Of a stretch of DNA of 64,000 nucleotides, positions 60,001 through 64,000 are shown one piece after another. The DNA lies in assembly GCA_949775045.1 (NCBI GenBank), contig OX459097.1, forward strand, positions 22,193,705-22,257,704. The letters are read 5' to 3'. Numbering within the stretch: position 1 is the stretch's first letter; the number at the start of each line of letters is the position of its first letter. This DNA comes from Metridium senile. Taxonomy: Eukaryota; Cnidaria; Anthozoa; Actiniaria; Metridiidae. The notes below the pieces were generated by a model that saw only the letters and a list, made by a program, of their open reading frames with translations, had not been told where the DNA came from and did no database searches. Position numbers and translations under genes: made by a program.

Positions 60001-63000
60001 ATAGAGGCACGTGAATAATTATCCCGGCAAAGTGTAATAAGGTATCTATCAATGCAAGCTTAACGTTGAGCTTGCTATGATAGAGGCACGTGAATAATTA
60101 TCCCGGCAAAGTGTAATAAGGTATCTATCAATGCAAGCTTAACGTTGAGCTTGCTATGATAGAGGCACGTGAATAATTATCCCGGCAAAGTGTAATAAGG
60201 TATCTATCAATGCAAGCTTAACGTTGAGCTTGCTATGATAGAGGCACGTGAATAATTATCCCGGCAAAGTGTAATAAGGTATCTATCAATGCAAGCTTAA
60301 CGTTGAGCTTGCTATGATAGAGGCACGTGAATAATTATCCCGGCAAAGTGTAATAAGGTATCTATCAATGCAAGCTTAACGTTGAGCTTGCTATGATAGA
60401 GGCACGTGAATAATTATCCCGGCAAAGTGTAATAAGGTATCTATCAATGCAAGCTTAACGTTGAGCTTGCTATGATAGAGGCACGTGAATAATTATCCCG
60501 GCAAAGTGTAATAAGGTATCTATCAATGCAAGCTTAACGTTGAGCTTGCTATGATAGAGGCACGTGAATAATTATCCCGGCAAAGTGTAATAAGGTATCT
60601 ATCAATGCAAGCTTAACGTTGAGCTTGCTATGATAGAGGCACGTGAATAATTATCCCGGCAAAGTGTAATAAGGTATCTATCAATGCAAGCTTAACGTTG
60701 AGCTTGCTATGATAGAGGCACGTGAATAATTATCCCGGCAAAGTGTAATAAGGTATCTATCAATGCAAGCTTAACGTTGAGCTTGCTATGATAGAGGCAC
60801 GTGAATAATTATCCCGGCAAAGTGTAATAAGGTATCTATCAATGCAAGCTTAACGTTGAGCTTGCTATGATAGAGGCACGTGAATAATTATCCCGGCAAA
60901 GTGTAATAAGGTATCTATCAATGCAAGCTTAACGTTGAGCTTGCTATGATAGAGGCACGTGAATAATTATCCCGGCAAAGTGTAATAAGGTATCTATCAA
61001 TGCAAGCTTAACGTTGAGCTTGCTATGATAGAGGCACGTGAATAATTATCCCGGCAAAGTGTAATAAGGTATCTATCAATGCAAGCTTAACGTTGAGCTT
61101 GCTATGATAGAGGCACGTGAATAATTATCCCGGCAAAGTGTAATAAGGTATCTATCAATGCAAGCTTAACGTTGAGCTTGCTATGATAGAGGCACGTGAA
61201 TAATTATCCCGGCAAAGTGTAATAAGGTATCTATCAATGCAAGCTTAACGTTGAGCTTGCTATGATAGAGGCACGTGAATAATTATCCCGGCAAAGTGTA
61301 ATAAGGTATCTATCAATGCAAGCTTAACGTTGAGCTTGCTATGATAGAGGCACGTGAATAATTATCCCGGCAAAGTGTAATAAGGTATCTATCAATGCAA
61401 GCTTAACGTTGAGCTTGCTATGATAGAGGCACGTGAATAATTATCCCGGCAAAGTGTAATAAGGTTTCTATCAATGCAAGCTTAACGTTGAGCTTGCTAT
61501 GATAGAGGCACGTGAATAATTATCCCGGCAAAGTGTAATAAGGTTTCTATCAATGCAAGCTTAACGTTGAGCTTGCTATGATAGAGGCACGTGAATAATT
61601 ATCCCGGCAAAGTGTAATAAGGTATCTATCAATGCAAGCTTAACGTTGAGCTTGCTATGATAGAGGCACGTGAATAATTATCCCGGCAAAGTGTAATAAG
61701 GTTTCTATCAATGCAAGCTTAACGTTGAGCTTGCTATGATAGAGGCACGTGAATAATTATCCCGGCAAAGTGTAATAAGGTATCTATCAATGCAAGCTTA
61801 ACGTTGAGCTTGCTATGATAGAGGCACGTGAATAATTATCCCGGCAAAGTGTAATAAGGTATCTATCAATGCAAGCTTAACGTTGAGCTTGCTATGATAG
61901 AGGCACGTGAATAATTATCCCGGCAAAGTGTAATAAGGTATCTATCAATGCAAGCTTAACGTTGAGCTTGCTATGATAGAGGCACGTGAATAATTATCCC
62001 GGCAAAGTGTAATAAGGTATCTATCAATGCAAGCTTAACGTTGAGCTTGCTATGATAGAGGCACGTGAATAATTATCCCGGCAAAGTGTAATAAGGTATC
62101 TATCAATGCAAGCTTAACGTTGAGCTTGCTATGATAGAGGCACGTGAATAATTATCCCGGCAAAGTGTAATAAGGTATCTATCAATGCAAGCTTAACGTT
62201 GAGCTTGCTATGATAGAGGCACGTGAATAATTATCCCGGCAAAGTGTAATAAGGTTTCTATCAATGCAAGCTTAACGTTGAGCTTGCTATGATAGAGGCA
62301 CGTGAATAATTATCCCGGCAAAGTGTAATAAGGTATCTATCAATGCAAGCTTAACGTTGAGCTTGCTATGATAGAGGCACGTGAATAATTATCCCGGCAA
62401 AGTGTAATAAGGTATCTATCAATGCAAGCTTAACGTTGAGCTTGCTATGATAGAGGCACGTGAATAATTATCCCGGCAAAGTGTAATAAGGTATCTATCA
62501 ATGCAAGCTTAACGTTGAGCTTGCTATGATAGAGGCACGTGAATAATTATCCCGGCAAAGTGTAATAAGGTATCTATCAATGCAAGCTTAACGTTGAGCT
62601 TGCTATGATAGAGGCACGTGAATAATTATCCCGGCAAAGTGTAATAAGGTTTCTATCAATGCAAGCTTAACGTTGAGCTTGCTATGATAGAGGCACGTGA
62701 ATAATTATCCCGGCAAAGTGTAATAAGGTATCTATCAATGCAAGCTTAACGTTGAGCTTGCTATGATAGAGGCACGTGAATAATTATCCCGGCAAAGTGT
62801 AATAAGGTTTCTATCAATGCAAGCTTAACGTTGAGCTTGCTATGATAGAGGCACGTGAATAATTATCCCGGCAAAGTGTAATAAGGTATCTATCAATGCA
62901 AGCTTAACGTTGAGCTTGCTATGATAGAGGCACGTGAATAATTATCCCGGCAAAGTGTAATAAGGTATCTATCAATGCAAGCTTAACGTTGAGCTTGCTA

Positions 63001-64000
63001 TGATAGAGGCACGTGAATAATTATCCCGGCAAAGTGTAATAAGGTTTCTATCAATGCAAGCTTAACGTTGAGCTTGCTATGATAGAGGCACGTGAATAAT
63101 TATCCCGGCAAAGTGTAATAAGGTATCTATCAATGCAAGCTTAACGTTGAGCTTGCTATGATAGAGGCACGTGAATAATTATCCCGGCAAAGTGTAATAA
63201 GGTATCTATCAATGCAAGCTTAACGTTGAGCTTGCTATGATAGAGGCACGTGAATAATTATCCCGGCAAAGTGTAATAAGGTATCTATCAATGCAAGCTT
63301 AACGTTGAGCTTGCTATGATAGAGGCACGTGAATAATTATCCCGGCAAAGTGTAATAAGGTATCTATCAATGCAAGCTTAACGTTGAGCTTGCTATGATA
63401 GAGGCACGTGAATAATTATCCCGGCAAAGTGTAATAAGGTCTCTATCAATGCAAGCTTAACGTTGAGCTTGCTATGATAGAGGCACGTGAATAATTATCC
63501 CGGCAAAGTGTAATAAGGTTTCTATCAATGCAAGCTTAACGTTGAGCTTGCTATGATAGAGGCACGTGAATAATTATCCCGGCAAAGTGTAATAAGGTAT
63601 CTATCAATGCAAGCTTAACGTTGAGCTTGCTATGATAGAGGCACGTGAATAATTATCCCGGCAAAGTGTAATAAGGTTTCTATCAATGCAAGCTTAACGT
63701 TGAGCTTGCTATGATAGAGGCACGTGAATAATTATCCCGGCAAAGTGTAATAAGGTATCTATCAATGCAAGCTTAACGTTGAGCTTGCTATGATAGAGGC
63801 ACGTGAATAATTATCCCGGCAAAGTGTAATAAGGTATCTATCAATGCAAGCTTAACGTTGAGCTTGCTATGATAGAGGCACGTGAATAATTATCCCGGCA
63901 AAGTGTAATAAGGTATCTATCAATGCAAGCTTAACGTTGAGCTTGCTATGATAGAGGCACGTGAATAATTATCCCGGCAAAGTGTAATAAGGTATCTATC
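57063..64000 (+). repeat. 79-bp satellite array, about 88 units, running off the window
   Basis: Unit starts are strictly 79 bp apart (57063, 57142, 57221 ...). A unit reads GTTGAGCTTGCTATGATAGA GGCACGTGAATAATTATCCC GGCAAAGTGTAATAAGGTAT CTATCAATGCAAGCTTAAC. The unit ends are inverted copies (GTTGAGCTTGC / GCAAGCTTAAC), so every joint reads CAAGCTTAACGTTGAGCTTG. The first unit is divergent (ATCATAG, AAGGTGTTAAAAGGTTTCT). A +1 unit (GAGCCTTGC near 59515) is followed by a -1 unit (GATAGAGCACG near 59611). From about 61465 some units carry TTTCT or CTCT for TATCT. The array begins 83 bp after the donor of exon 20, in an intron. Confidence 0.97.

Noticed and set aside
57063..64000. CRISPR array or an rRNA/5S-type tandem gene cluster
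   Set aside because: The 79-bp units have no unique spacers, no Pol III boxes and no resemblance to 5S or other RNA genes. The array derives from a foldback element.

Overview
The window is AT-rich animal nuclear DNA. Genes are split by introns with GT...AG borders, and there are no operons or ribosome-binding sites. Simple repeats, minisatellites and short inverted-repeat (foldback/MITE) elements fill the introns and gaps. The tRNA-headed SINE on the minus strand near 38.6 kb, the single-exon rhodopsin-like receptor and the PAN/apple-type fragment would fit a cnidarian, probably an anthozoan. That assignment is inference, not proof.

Seven protein genes can be supported. From left to right they are: the 3' end of a PAN/apple-like gene (2-253, +); a single-exon class A GPCR (2452-3360, -); a two-exon gene joining a WW-like module to six C2H2 zinc fingers (8997-12659, -); KLHL20 (13208-18324, +, 3 coding exons, 602 aa); ANKRD45 (20762-24539, +, 5 exons, 220 aa); SCAI (27110-40814, -, 18 coding exons, 578 aa); and a CDK5RAP2/centrosomin-family gene (40999 to beyond the window, +, 20 exons and 489 codons visible). 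I assembled the spliced genes by hand. Every junction keeps frame, and the products match the human families along most of their length.

Two gene pairs are head to head: zinc finger/KLHL20 (548 bp apart) and SCAI/CDK5RAP2-like (184 bp apart). ANKRD45 and SCAI converge. KLHL20 and ANKRD45 are also neighbours in human, which suggests a very old linkage. SCAI and CDK5RAP2 both lie on human 9q33, which may be a looser trace of the same kind.

Non-genic DNA makes up most of the window. At least twenty foldback elements are visible, several as families with two to four copies here. One family has perfect 9-bp target duplications at both insertions. Large GAT/ATC tracts and (GTGTA)n, (GCTCT)n and (AATAGT)n tracts lie close to splice sites. 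The right end, from 57063, is a 79-bp satellite of about 88 copies that runs off the window inside an intron of the CDK5RAP2-like gene. Its monomer equals the inner stem-loop of a foldback element present nearby as single or partial copies. Several other tandem arrays here also look like amplified foldback parts. This repeated change from foldback element to tandem array is the most unusual feature of the window.
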